The notes below the pieces were generated by a model that worked only from the letters and a program-made list of their open reading frames with translations, did no database searches and was not told the DNA's origin. 64,000 bases of DNA from Mycobacterium sp. SM1 (GTDB taxonomy: Bacteria; Actinomycetota; Actinomycetes; Mycobacteriales; Mycobacteriaceae), in NCBI RefSeq assembly GCF_018361265.1, contig NZ_JAFLNH010000001.1, positions 1,240,001-1,304,000 on the forward strand. Reading direction: 5' to 3'. Within the stretch, counting starts at the first letter, position 1. Every line of letters begins with the position of its first letter. The position numbers and the translations under genes were made by a program. This document shows positions 29,752-39,460 of the stretch, in pieces.

Positions 29752-32700
29752 CTACGCGGGGATGCGTAGCGGCCGGTGGCCTTCGCGCCGGCGCTGGGCG
29801 TCGATGTCGAACGAGTACGTGCCATAGAAGGTGATGTGATCATGCTGGGCAGGGCTCAAGTGTGCCGCAGTCTCGTCGCTGACCTCCATGCCGTTTGACC
29901 GCAGGTTGTCGATCGTGTCGGCGAGGTAGGTGGTGGTCCACAGCACGCAGGCGTTGGTGACCAAGGTGAGGCACAGTGCCTGATCGATTTGGTCATCGAG
30001 ATGACGTCGGCGGACGTGGCCTTGATGCGCGAAGAATAGGTCGCGCCGCAGCGCATGCAGACTCTCGCCCTTGTTGAGCTGACGGCGCACGCGGCGCCGG
30101 AGTTCTTCGTCGGCGATGTAATATCGGCAGGCGTAGAGGGTGCGGACGAGTCGCCCGTACTCGTGCAGCGCCTTCGCGAGCGTGCTCTGCCGACTGCTGG
30201 CGTGAAGCTTGGCAATGAGCAGGCTGGCCGTAGTGTGCCCGAACTTCATCGAGGCAACCAGGCGCAGCAGATCATCCCAGTGGTCGGCGATCAGCTGCGT
30301 CTGGATCGGCTGGCCGAGCAACCGCCCGGCGTGCGGGTATCGAGCGCGCCAAGCCGAGGCGGTTCCGGGGCGGTAGAGCTAGAGGCGGCCGATGTCGCGG
30401 ATGCGCGGAGAGAACTGCAACCCGGCCAGGTGGAAGATCGCGAATATCGCGAGGGTTTGTCCGGCGGTGTCGACGGTGTGCTCACTGAGCGGCAAATCTG
30501 TTGGGTTGCCGAAGATTTCGTCCAGAACTGCGACCGCCTCGCGCCAGCTGGTCGGTATGACCTTGGTGCCGTGGGTCGAATGTTGATCGGAGACATGGGT
30601 ATACGTGGTGGTGCCTTCGTCAACGAAATACCGTGACAGCGCGCGGGTAGTGAGGCTGTGTCCCCGTTGTGGGAACCGCTGGCCGTCCGACGACGAGAGC
30701 ATCCCGCCGCCCCACAGCGCGGCGAGGGGGTGCGCGTGGTGTGCGTTGACCAGACGCGTGTGCGCCGCCCGCAGCGTGTCTTGGCTTAGGTACCACTGCG
30801 ACGTCCAGGCCAGGGCGTCCTCGGAGATGCCCGAAGCGTCGGCTATCCCGGCGTAGCCGAGGTTGCAGGCGTAGGCATCAGCGACGCGTACGGGTTGCGG
30901 GTGAGGTCGGGGTTGCGTGGTTGCGCGCCGCCGGCGTGGGTGAACTCTTCGCTGAACCCGGTCAGTTGGTCAACCTCGATCAGCAGTGCCGGCAATTGCA
31001 CCCTGGGCAGCCGAGCTGATGTGGCGGCGGCGAGCGTATCCGCCTCGGCCGGAAGCTGTTCGGCAGGCAGCGGCGACACGATCGGCTCACCGTCATCACC
31101 GAGACGTGCGAGTCCCTCAGCGCCTGGGTCCGTCAAGACTGTCTCCAATGCCGCGACTGCCGCGTGCAGCTGGGCCTGGAGTCGATCGAGTTGCCGGGAC
31201 GCGGCGGGCTCGGTGCCGGTGACGGTGCAGAAGTCGTCGCGGGTGCCCGGCCCACCGATCCGGCGGTAGCAGCAGGGTGGACGGGTTGGTGTAGCGGCGT
31301 GAGCCGGGCACCCATAGGTCGCCGGAGCGCAGCCCGGCCTGCACCCCGTAGAGGACGCTCAGTTCCCAGTAGGGGCGGTAGGCGGCGCCGCGGCCTTGAC
31401 CACGCGCGGTGTCGAGGTAGCCACGCCAGCGCGTTGGCACGAACACCGTCGCCGCGGCGGTGGTCGCCTTGTCCGGGACAGCGGTGCGGGCGGCGGTGTT
31501 GAGCCCGCGCAGCACCTCGACGGCAGTGAGCAGCGCCGTGACCGACGCGCTGGCGGTGTTCCTGGTCAGTGAAAGCGCAGCAATCACTAGCGGGGTGAAA
31601 GTGCGCGTGTACTTGTAGCGGGCGGCGAGCAGGTCAAAGTGACCATGGTCGCGCTGCCCGCGATCTTCAGGTGGGCGGCGGGCGGCGATCAGGCGTTGCA
31701 TGCCGACCCGCTGGCGGACGACCCGCCCGGCCTGCTCGTCGGGAACGGTCGGGTCGGCGAGCACGTCGAGGATCTCATCGAGCAGCCTGCCGCGGTCCAC
31801 CTCGGCTTTGGCGCGGTCGACGAGCCGCTGTGAAAGTTCATGCCGGGCTCGGGAATCCGCGCCGCCAAGCGCTTGGTCGAGCAGTTGCACCAGCTCGTCG
31901 AGCACCTCGATGTAGGTTTCGGCCAGTGTGGCCAACAGGACCGGGTGACGCCGGTCGACCGCGGCGCGCTGCAACGCCTGATTGGTCGAGCGCCGGCCGA
32001 TCTCGGCAAGCATGCGCTGGCGCCCGACCGGGAGCTGGGACAAGTCGAGGCGATCGGCGCCGTGGCGTCGCAGGAATTCCAGCTTGTCCAGCTCGGCCTT
32101 GAGCAGCTCGGGTGTGGCAACGGTGGCCCCGCGGCGCAGCCACGCCAGGCGGGTCAAGCCGAGGTCGGGGTCGACATCGAGCAGGCTGTCGAGCTGCATG
32201 GGCCGCGGTGGTTGTAGCAGCGGCCCAAGCCGGTGGTAGGTCTCGGCGCGAGCCGCATCGCGTGCCGCGGCCACCCTCCGGGTCAGGCTGTCGGCCGGTG
32301 GGCGGACGATCCGTTCGGCGCGCAACCAGTCACAGGCCAGCTGGGGCAGGACGCCGGGGGCATCGTGTTCGAGCGCCCGGGCCAGCAGGAACTCGTCGAG
32401 CAGCTTGCGTTCGCCGGTGGCGCATAACCGCCAACCCAGCCGTGCCAGCACTCGTGTGCGGTGTTCCCGACGGGTTCGTCCCTGCCAGCCGCCGTACTCC
32501 GCCAGCAATGCCGACGAGGTATCCGGTCCAATACCTAAAGCCTGCGCGAGACGATGCAGTGCGAGGGGCGGGCAGCCGGCCAGGTCGTCGGGAATCCAGC
32601 CCAGCCACGGCAGCGTCGACAGTTGAACGGCGACGCCGAGACGGTTGTGCTGGCGTTGAAGCCCGCCAGCCACGACAGATTGACGCAAAACAAGATCGTC

Positions 32701-32802
32701 GGCGGAGAGGGTGAAGTAGGTGACCGCGTCCTCGACCGCGATCTCGTCCGGCCAACTGCTCAGCCGGGCGAGCTCGGGATCAGACAGATAGCGGACCGGC
32801 AT
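29752..32802 (-). pseudogene. tnpA: Tn3-family transposase, degraded
   Basis: Pieces in three frames line up as one transposase of about 1,015 residues. The N-terminal piece (start 32802, MPVRYLSDPELARLSSWP) runs to about 31254, where a one-base insertion shifts frame after LLLPPDRWAG. A second shift lies near 30870-30890. An in-frame amber codon (complement of 30379-30381) interrupts IRDIGRL / LYRPG. DDE residues are still recognisable: Asp in YTHVSDQHSTHG, Asp in HTVDTAGQ and Glu in LNKGESLHALRRDLF. With three lesions it should be inactive; movement would need a related transposase in trans, unless the lesions are sequence errors. Confidence 0.9.
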
Positions 32803-32917
32803 TTGGCCTCCGAGGGGCCCGCGGTTCGGGCTATCACCGCAGCGACGCTAACCCCGAGCGAAGCGGCCGGGAAAGACCTTGGTCGTCACCCGTAAGGGGA
32901 TCCCCTTGTGGGCTTAC

Positions 32918-32955
32918 GAAAACAATCAGATTCGTTCGGTTGCTAAGCTTCGATC
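32918..32955 (-). repeat. Internal relic of a third transposon end
   Basis: Between tnpA and the cargo, oriented like the right end. The inner 30 positions (9-38) match the right end at 27 of 30, but the outer eight bases (GGGGTC part) are almost fully changed. It encloses, with the left end, a 3.25-kb unit holding only tnpA. Confidence 0.85.
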
Positions 32956-33002
32956 TGAGCATGGCCGGGCGCCGGGCTGCCGGCGGGTCATGCCTCCCGT
33001 TC

Positions 33003-33635
33003 CTACAGCATCACACCGAACATGATGGCCATACCGGAGGCCATGAACGCGTGGCATAGCGTCCCCCAGTCCCCGAGGCGCGTGGCGTGCGGCACGGGGT
33101 TCGCTTTCTGCTGCGCGAGATACCGGTAGAGCCAATACACCGCGGCGCTTGCGAATCCGACAGCCGCGATCCAGTTGAGGGCGGTAATCCACCCGGGTTC
33201 GGTTGTCGCGGCTACGGACATGTCCATGCCGGACATCTTCATATCCGGCGAGCTAGACATGGTGTGGCCGGGTGAGTTACCGCGCGGGCCCAGTGGGCCG
33301 CCGGTCATCACCGCGTACATCCAAGCTACCGCCGCCATCATTATTGCGTGGTAGCCGTTGGTCAGTCGGCCATCGTCGCCGGAGAACACGTGGGCAGCCA
33401 CAAGCACGAACCAGACAGCCGCCGCTAGGAAGAAGACCATCGGCCCGAGTGTCGGGAGTCCCATTCCAACGGGCCAGGCCATCACGACCATTGCCGCACA
33501 CATCACTATGTGCAGCAGGCGTTCGATTGTGCATATCCAGCGTTCACGTTGCGCGACAAGGCCATACAGGTGTCCCGCGAAGCTGGCGCCGAACAGGACG
33601 GTAACCGTCCACCGCAGCGCGAGGTCGCCGATCAA
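33003..33635 (-). CDS. DUF5134-like membrane protein, Rv0970-type
   Basis: A 210-residue protein with about five to six hydrophobic helices and a Met/His-rich loop (GHTMSSSPDMKMSGMDMS) that could contact copper. It is the last gene of the minus-strand copper operon; the same place in the M. tuberculosis cso operon is held by Rv0970. A final helix near the C-terminus (LCHAFMASGMAIMFGVML) is also Met-rich. Function is unknown; a periplasmic copper-handling role with the ATPase is inferred. Confidence 0.82.
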   Translation of the reverse strand: MIGDLALRWTVTVLFGASFAGHLYGLVAQRERWICTIERLLHIVMCAAMVVMAWPVGMGLPTLGPMVFFLAAAVWFVLVAAHVFSGDDGRLTNGYHAIMMAAVAWMYAVMTGGPLGPRGNSPGHTMSSSPDMKMSGMDMSVAATTEPGWITALNWIAAVGFASAAVYWLYRYLAQQKANPVPHATRLGDWGTLCHAFMASGMAIMFGVML

Positions 33636-33701
33636 GATCCGCTACCTCGCATACTCGGGAATCTTCCGTGCTGCGCTGACATCGTTGATTGTCTCCTTTG
33701 G

Positions 33702-33974
33702 CTAGATTCGCGATTTAAGGTCGGAGGGTTCGATCGCCACATCGGTGCTCTCGCCGATCACCTTTGCGCCGGCAACGTGGTAGCCCTGGTCCTCGATGGC
33801 CTCGACCAGCCGCCCCGCGGGTGCTCCGTCGTCGCGATGGATGATAGTGGCCGTCTTCGCTGGCACGTCGACCTCCACCGCGGCAACGCCCGCAATGGCG
33901 GCGACTATGCCTTCGATCGCGGGCTCGCAACTCTGGGACGAAATCCCCGGAAGCGTCAAGACCGTGGTCGTCAT
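33702..33974 (-). CDS. Heavy-metal-associated (HMA) domain protein, atypical
   Basis: A 90-residue ferredoxin-like HMA fold. The metal-binding loop reads LPGISSQSCEPAIEG instead of GMTCxxC, so the first Cys is replaced by Ser and only one thiol remains. The rest is typical: VAAVEVDVPAKTATI and LVEAIEDQGYHV. HMA proteins hand Cu(I) to P1B ATPases; with one Cys the affinity or partner may differ, for example by dimer bridging. It lies between the ATPase and the DUF5134 gene in one operon. Confidence 0.82.
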   Translation of the reverse strand: MTTTVLTLPGISSQSCEPAIEGIVAAIAGVAAVEVDVPAKTATIIHRDDGAPAGRLVEAIEDQGYHVAGAKVIGESTDVAIEPSDLKSRI

Positions 33975-34111
33975 GAGCTACTCCTTCATCTGTGCCGAAG
34001 ACCCCGCAAACGTGCGAGTGCCGAATCGCACATTCACGTAGTGGCCTTACCTTTGCCTAGTCGGCGACGGCACTGGATGCGGGGTCAAGGTGCTGGTTCT
34101 GCTGTCGTTGC

Positions 34112-36526
34112 TCATTTCGCCTCGGGCAATGCGCGCCGCGCGTGCTCCTGTCGGGTGTCCGCCCCAATGCGGCGGAGCCGCAACGAGTTGGCGACCACGC
34201 TGACCGAGGAGAACCCCATCGCCGCACCCGCGACGATGGGGTTCAGCACGCCGAGCGCGGCAAGCGGGATCGCGGCGGTGTTGTAGCCGAAGGCCCAGCC
34301 CAAGTTCTGATGGATCGTGCGCAGGGTCTGCCGCGACAGCTCAATCGCCTGCACGACACCGTCGAGGCGGCCGGACATCAGCGTGATGTCGGAGGCCTCG
34401 ATGGCCACGTCGGTGCCGGTTCCTATTGCGATGCCCAGATCGGCTTGCACCAGGGCGGGCGCGTCGTTGACGCCGTCGCCGACCATCGCCACCACCCGGC
34501 CCTCGTCTTGGAGTCGGCGAACCTCGGTGACCTTGTCTTCGGGTAACACCTCGGCCAGCACCTGACCGATGCCGACCTGGTTGGCGATCGCGGCCGCCGT
34601 GGGGGCGTTGTCGCCGGTGATCAGTGCGACCTGCAGCCCCATGGCGCGCAGCTTGCGGACCGTGTCGACGGCGTCGTCCTTGATGGTGTCGGCCACCGCC
34701 AGCACACCCACAACCTGGCCGCTGCGGCCGACGAACACCGCGGTGCGACCCTGCTCTTCGAGCTCGGCGGCCGCCGTCGCGAGGGGCTCAGGGAGAACCA
34801 AGTCGTGGTCGTCGACGAGCTTGCGCCGCCCGACCAGCACGGGCACGCCCTCGACCTCACCCTGCACTCCACCACCGGCGAGCTTGGCGAACTCGGTAGC
34901 GGCCGGAATCTCCAACCCGCGCGCGCGGGCGGCGGCGACGATCGCCGCGCCGATCGGGTGTTCTGAGCCCGCCTCGACCGCGGCCGCGATCCGCAGCACC
35001 AGATCAGGCCGCCGCCGCTTGTCGGCAATCACGTCGGTGAGCCGCATCCGGGCGCGGGTGAGGGTGCCGGTCTTGTCGAACACCACGGTGTCGATCTTCT
35101 TCGAGGCTTCCAGCACCTCTCCGCCCTTGACCAGGATCCCCAGGTCGGCGCCGCGGCCGGTGCCGACCATGATCGCCGTGGGGGTGGCAAGGCCGAGCGC
35201 GCACGGGCACGCGATGATCAGCACCGCCACCGCCGCGGTCATGCCAGCGACCGGGTCGGCGGCCAACAGCGTCCACCCGGCAAACGTCGCCACGGCAACA
35301 CCGAGCACCGCAGGCACGAACACCGCCGAGACCCGGTCCGCCATTCGCTGTATCGGGGCCTTGCCGCCCTGTGCCTGCTCAACCAGGCGCACGATCTGCG
35401 CTAGCGCGGTGTCGGCCCCGACGGCGGTAGCGCGCACGGTCAGCAGCCCGTCGGTGTTGACCGTTGCTCCGGCGACATGGTCACCCACCGTTTTCTCGAC
35501 CGGGACGGACTCGCCGGTCAGCATCGACTCATCGACGGCGGCTCGCCCGTCGATGACCTCGCCGTCGACCGGGATCTTCTCCCCTGGCCGCACCAGCACC
35601 AGGTCTCCGACTTGCACCTGATCAACCGGCACGAGGAGCTCCTGGTCGTCGACCAGCAGGCAGGCTTCCTTGGCGCCCATCTCCAGCAGCTTGCTGATCG
35701 CCTCCGACGCCTTACCCGTGGCTCTGGCCTCGAAATAGCGGCCCAGCACCACGAACGCAATAATCAATGCTGCGGTATCGAAGAACAGCGGCCCGCCAAC
35801 GAACAGCTGATAGACGGAGTAGGCAAACGCGGTCAGGGTGCCCAGCGCGATCAGCGTGTCCATGCCCGCGGACCCTGCACGCGCTTGCTGCACGGCCCCC
35901 TTCAGGAACGGCCACCCGGATATGAACTGCACGGGCACCGTCGCGGCGAACGCCAACCACCCCGCCCACGGGTAAGCGCCGAACAACATCGGCGCCGCCA
36001 TCACCGCCACTCCCAACGGGAATGCCAACAACACCCGCCGCAACCATTTGCGCTGCTCGCGCTTCCTCTGCTCAGCCGGCGACAACTCGCTCCCGGTGAC
36101 CGGTCCGGACCCGCAGCTGCCGCAACTCTCGCTGTCCGCCAAACCGTCCAGCGGGCGACGGCACATCCCCACCAGCGCCAGTCCGATCCCGCTGGCAATC
36201 CTGCGCACCACACCGATCCTGAGAATTGCAGCCGAGTGCGGGGCACGCGTGGGCACCAACTCTGCAGGAATGTGCTCGGCTTCGCCGATCGCGGACAGCA
36301 CAGCAGCGGTGTCGCACTGCTGGGGCGAATACCAGATCACCACCGATGCCGTTCGCGGATAGGCGTGCACGGCTTGCACGCCGGTCACTTGCGAGACCGT
36401 CTCTTCGATCGCTACGGCCCGAACCGCGTCGACATCAAACCCGCTGACGTGCACCCGCATGCGCCCTGACGCGTCGGAAACAACCTTCAGCGCGGCGTCG
36501 GCACCAGGAAGGACATCAGTGGTCAT
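34112..36526 (-). CDS. P1B-1 copper-exporting ATPase, CtpV-like
   Basis: An 804-residue ATPase. A divergent N-terminal HMA-like domain (about residues 15-90, no CxxC) leads to a Cys cluster ESCGSCGSG. The pump core is complete: TGES in [12 protein letters not shown] in [23 protein letters not shown] and GDGVNDAP, with [12 protein letters not shown] and [14 protein letters not shown] in the last helices, the Cu(I) P1B-1 signature. The gene overlaps the upstream DUF1490 gene by 11 bases. Gene order matches Rv0968-ctpV-Rv0970, but here the block is transposon-borne with MerR-type promoters and without a csoR gene. Confidence 0.93.
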   Translation of the reverse strand: MTTDVLPGADAALKVVSDASGRMRVHVSGFDVDAVRAVAIEETVSQVTGVQAVHAYPRTASVVIWYSPQQCDTAAVLSAIGEAEHIPAELVPTRAPHSAAILRIGVVRRIASGIGLALVGMCRRPLDGLADSESCGSCGSGPVTGSELSPAEQRKREQRKWLRRVLLAFPLGVAVMAAPMLFGAYPWAGWLAFAATVPVQFISGWPFLKGAVQQARAGSAGMDTLIALGTLTAFAYSVYQLFVGGPLFFDTAALIIAFVVLGRYFEARATGKASEAISKLLEMGAKEACLLVDDQELLVPVDQVQVGDLVLVRPGEKIPVDGEVIDGRAAVDESMLTGESVPVEKTVGDHVAGATVNTDGLLTVRATAVGADTALAQIVRLVEQAQGGKAPIQRMADRVSAVFVPAVLGVAVATFAGWTLLAADPVAGMTAAVAVLIIACPCALGLATPTAIMVGTGRGADLGILVKGGEVLEASKKIDTVVFDKTGTLTRARMRLTDVIADKRRRPDLVLRIAAAVEAGSEHPIGAAIVAAARARGLEIPAATEFAKLAGGGVQGEVEGVPVLVGRRKLVDDHDLVLPEPLATAAAELEEQGRTAVFVGRSGQVVGVLAVADTIKDDAVDTVRKLRAMGLQVALITGDNAPTAAAIANQVGIGQVLAEVLPEDKVTEVRRLQDEGRVVAMVGDGVNDAPALVQADLGIAIGTGTDVAIEASDITLMSGRLDGVVQAIELSRQTLRTIHQNLGWAFGYNTAAIPLAALGVLNPIVAGAAMGFSSVSVVANSLRLRRIGADTRQEHARRALPEAK

Positions 36527-36830
36527 GATCGCCAGAGTCCACCACGGTCATCGGTGAAACATCCTGTTCGGCACGCTCTTTAGCCTCAGCCACCACGTCG
36601 GCGACCGTCAGCCGTGCGTGCTCAGCGCTCGCCCCGGCCTTGCGCTCGGCCTCACGGGCAACGCGCATGCCCCAGGCGGTAACGATGACTGTTGCCTTCC
36701 GCAGCGGGGCCTTCGCCACCACCTTGCGCACCGCCTCATAAGCCGCAACCCCAACCGCGCCGGTCACCACCGCGGGTACCGCCTTTGCCATTAATGCGTG
36801 CAACACCATCTTCTCGAACGCCCCCTTCAC
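36516..36830 (-). CDS. DUF1490-family protein, Rv0968-type
   Basis: A 104-residue protein starting [20 protein letters not shown], with a Gly/Ala-rich hydrophobic segment (about residues 17-40) and a charged C-terminus with a terminal DSGDHDH. It resembles Rv0968, which lies between csoR and ctpV in M. tuberculosis. Function is unknown. It is the first gene of the copper operon, about 70 bases downstream of a MerR-type promoter. Confidence 0.85.
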   Translation of the reverse strand: MKGAFEKMVLHALMAKAVPAVVTGAVGVAAYEAVRKVVAKAPLRKATVIVTAWGMRVAREAERKAGASAEHARLTVADVVAEAKERAEQDVSPMTVVDSGDHDH

Positions 36831-36905
36831 AATCGTTGGCCCATCGTTGGCTCACGCTCTGGGAGGCGCGCGTGTCGCGCGACGCGTTAGCCGACGGGCA
36901 ACCCC

Positions 36906-36936
36906 AAGGTATTGGTTGGCCCTGGGGCAAGGTCAA
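36906..36936 (-). promoter_or_regulatory. MerR-type promoter driving the copper operon
   Basis: On the minus strand: TTGACC, then a 19-base spacer beginning TTGCCCCAGGGCC, then TACCTT. The over-long 19-bp spacer with a dyad in it is diagnostic of MerR/CueR-activated promoters. It points toward the DUF1490-ATPase-HMA operon. Confidence 0.7.
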
Positions 36937-37128
36937 GGGTTAGGCGACACCGGTGCGGTGGATGGATTCATCGGGTTCACCGGGTCCGAGCTGGACCTGA
37001 TTGTTCGAAGCACTGGCGCTTCTGCCTAAACGCCTTGGCATGCAATTACTTACGCAATTTAATGGAGGCTGGACCAACAGCCGGTGCCCCGCGACGCGGT
37101 GGGCGGCAAAAAATTACGGCACTGCGTC

Positions 37129-37159
37129 TTGACCTTGCCCCCGAGGCAATCCCTAACGT
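37129..37159 (+). promoter_or_regulatory. MerR-type promoter driving the small ORF/merR side
   Basis: TTGACC, 19-base spacer beginning TTGCCCCCGAGGCAA, then TAACGT. The -35 and start of the spacer are identical to the promoter facing the other way, so one regulator could control both. It lies about 50 bases before the small ORF at 37211. Confidence 0.7.
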
Positions 37160-37210
37160 TGGAGTCACCGGCGGTGATGCCTCCACCGCATTCAGGCAAA
37201 GGAGGCGAAC

Positions 37211-37357
37211 ATGAGCCGAGCCGCAACCTCATTGGCTCAGGTTTCCCAGATGGTGGCTATGCGGCGCACCCAAGGCCAACAACCATCAACACCAGGATTC
37301 ACCTTGACGGGCGTTCTCACCACAGAAGAGTTGGGTCGGGAGCTGGAGAAGCAATGA
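37211..37357 (+). CDS. Small ORF downstream of the MerR-type promoter
   Basis: A 48-residue ORF (MSRAATSLAQVSQMVAMRRT ... EELGRELEKQ) with an AAAGGAGG ribosome-binding site seven bases before ATG 37211 and a MerR-type promoter upstream. It ends in ATGA, suggesting a second, coupled ORF that the group II intron now disrupts. I do not recognise it. Good signals make translation likely. Confidence 0.55.
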   Translation: MSRAATSLAQVSQMVAMRRTQGQQPSTPGFTLTGVLTTEELGRELEKQ

Positions 37358-37463
37358 GCACTGGCGGTAGGACCCAGGGCCTTGGTGCCGCCGGTTTCCC
37401 GGTCGGTTGTCCGTCCCCTGGTGCCCCTGGTCAGGTCGGTGCCGCTCCAGCTCCCGCCACCTC

Positions 37464-37496
37464 GAACCGTGCATGCGGTTCTCCCGCACACGGCTC
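37464..37496 (-). ncRNA. Group II intron domain V
   Basis: A 33-nt hairpin: GAGCCGTGTGCGGG, a GAA-type loop region, then CCGCATGCACGGTTC. This is the catalytic core of group II ribozymes. The stop codon of the intron protein overlaps its first bases. Confidence 0.9.
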
Positions 37497-38879
37497 ACCG
37501 ACGCCGTTCACCGCCGGCATTCGGTTTCTCCCGCCAGGGCTTGTTAGCCCTGGGTGCGATGACGGTTCCGTTCAGGCTGTACAACCCGCAGTAATCGGTG
37601 GACTGGTAGGCAAGCACGGACAGGCCAAAGCCGCGCCCGCGCTTGTGCTGCCTACCGATAAACAGCGCCAACCGGTCTTGGGCGTGCTGCTGGATCTTGT
37701 GGAAGCGGATCGCGGAGTGGCCGTAGCGAAAATAGTTCGCCCAGCCACGCAGGAACCTGTTCAGGTCCTCCACCACCACCTCGACCGGCAGCAGCAGCCG
37801 AGACCGGATCGTCAACTGCCTGATCCGATCGCGTGCACGGTGCATCGCCCGATCACTGGGCCAGCGGGCCAAGAACGCCACACCACGTCTGCCGTGCACA
37901 CCCCGCGAGCGCACCATCTGATGATGAAAGCCGAGAAAGTCGAAACCTTCTCCGCCCACCACCAATTCGACGATGCGGGTCTTGGCCTCCTTGGGCACCA
38001 AGCCCAACTCGGCCAGCAGCGCCCGCAGCCGCGCGAGCGCGGCGTGGGCTTGCTGTTCGGATTCGCGCATCACCAGCAGATCGTCGGCGAAGCGCACCAG
38101 CACCCCGAAAGCGCGGGTGTCCCAGGACCGGTCGAGCCGGTGCAGGTACACGTTGCACAGCAAGGGGCTGATCACAGCACCTTGCGGGGTTCCGGTGTCT
38201 GGATGACGGACGACGCCGGATTCCATCACTCCCGCACGCAGCATCGCGCGCAGCAGCTTAAGCGCCGACTGGTCGCACACCCGTTCCTTGACCGCTGCCA
38301 TCACCCGGTCATGCGGTATCACCGAAAAACAATCGGCGATATCGGTCTCCACCACCCACCGCCTGCCCCGAAAGTTCTCGTCGACGAGCACCTGCAGGGC
38401 ATCGTGCTGACCCCGCTTCGGGCGAAACCCGAAACTGCACGGGGCAAAACCCGCTTCGAAGATCGGCTCGAGCACGATCTTGGTGGCGGCCTGCACGATG
38501 CGGTCACGCACAGCAGGAATCGACAGCGGCCGCTGCTCGGTCGTTCCCGGCTTGGGGATATAGACCCGCCGCGCCGGAAGCGGCCGATACGACCCATCCC
38601 GCAGTTCGGAGAACACCGGTCGATGCCGTACTCCTTTTCGATCCAGTCCAAGGTGGTCCGGTCAATGCCCGGTGCGCCGTTGTTGGTGCGCACCGCGACC
38701 CAGCCGCGCCACAGGACATCTCTGCGCAAGATTTTGTCCCACAACGCATGAAACCGTCGCCCGGGATCGGCCTTGGCCGTCCGGTACAGCGTGTGTTGCA
38801 GGGCACGCACCTTGTCCAACGGAACCTTGTCAGCGACAACAGTTCCGCTGTCGGCGGGACTAGCCGAAACGGCACTCAC
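37495..38879 (-). pseudogene. ltrA: Group II intron reverse transcriptase/maturase, frameshifted
   Basis: The N-terminal part (MSAVSASPADSGTVVADKVP; start 38879) and the rest (SELRDGSYRPLPARRVYIPK onward) are in different frames; one G seems missing near 38617-38620 at IDR / VFSEL. Together they give about 461 residues. The RT core has the metal motif FADD in VRFADDLLVM, and domain X/maturase follows with FLRGWANYFRYGHS. No HNH endonuclease domain is visible, which fits short intron proteins. The active sites are intact, so only the single shift would inactivate it. Confidence 0.88.
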
Positions 38880-39460
38880 CGGGCACCTCCACAGTCACCC
38901 ACACGCATCGACGAAGCAGTGGCCCTTCCCTCACCGGCGGTTGTGTTGTCCGCTCGGCTCAACCGGTACTACGACCACCTCCGACGCCCCCCCGGCTGGC
39001 TTCCACTTCCCGGCTCGTCGCCGGTTATAGGTCGCCGCGCTCCAACCGCTCTACGCAGTCGGTTGGGCCGGGGAGGGCCTCTCCAGTTCCCGTCACCACT
39101 ATCCGAACGTTCCGAGCCCCTTACGCCGGGGAGTCCTTCACGGCTGCACTTCCAGGATCTTCACCGCTTCCATGGCCTTCGCCCTTCTCCTCCGGGCTCG
39201 GCACTCCCTGATCGCTTAACGACGCGGCAGGCTTCACTTCACGTTACGGACCGTTCGGTTGCACACCCCGATAACCGGGGCGTTCGACGCTGGGCTTCGA
39301 CCCCGCCCGTTTCCAGACGACACCGCCAGCCTGCTACCGGGCCTCCTGACAGCTACCCGGACCGGACTTTCACCGGCAAGCGACGACGAGCTTACGAATC
39401 AGCCGCCAACCATTTACATGATCAACCACCTTTCACTACTGGACGCACAGGAGGAGCCCG

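Larger units (their letters stand above)
37370..39448 (-). mobile_element. Group II intron, minus strand
   Basis: On the minus strand it opens GTGCG at 39448 (consensus GUGYG). The next 550 bases hold ribozyme domain I-type sequence, including GTGAAAGTCC. The intron protein follows, then domain V at 37464-37496. The 3-prime end is only approximate (about 37360-37380). It is inserted antisense to the transposon's small-ORF/merR unit, exactly in front of the AGGAGG ribosome-binding site of the next ORF. Confidence 0.85.

Noticed and set aside
32911..32955. Internal inverted repeat as the true right end of the transposon
   Set aside because: It lacks the terminal GGGGTC and shows no TGGTA beside it, whereas the copy at 40980-41017 has both.
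37084..38751. 555-codon plus-strand frame across the group II intron
   Set aside because: It is antisense to the intron reverse transcriptase and overlaps domain V; composition is that of a shadow frame.
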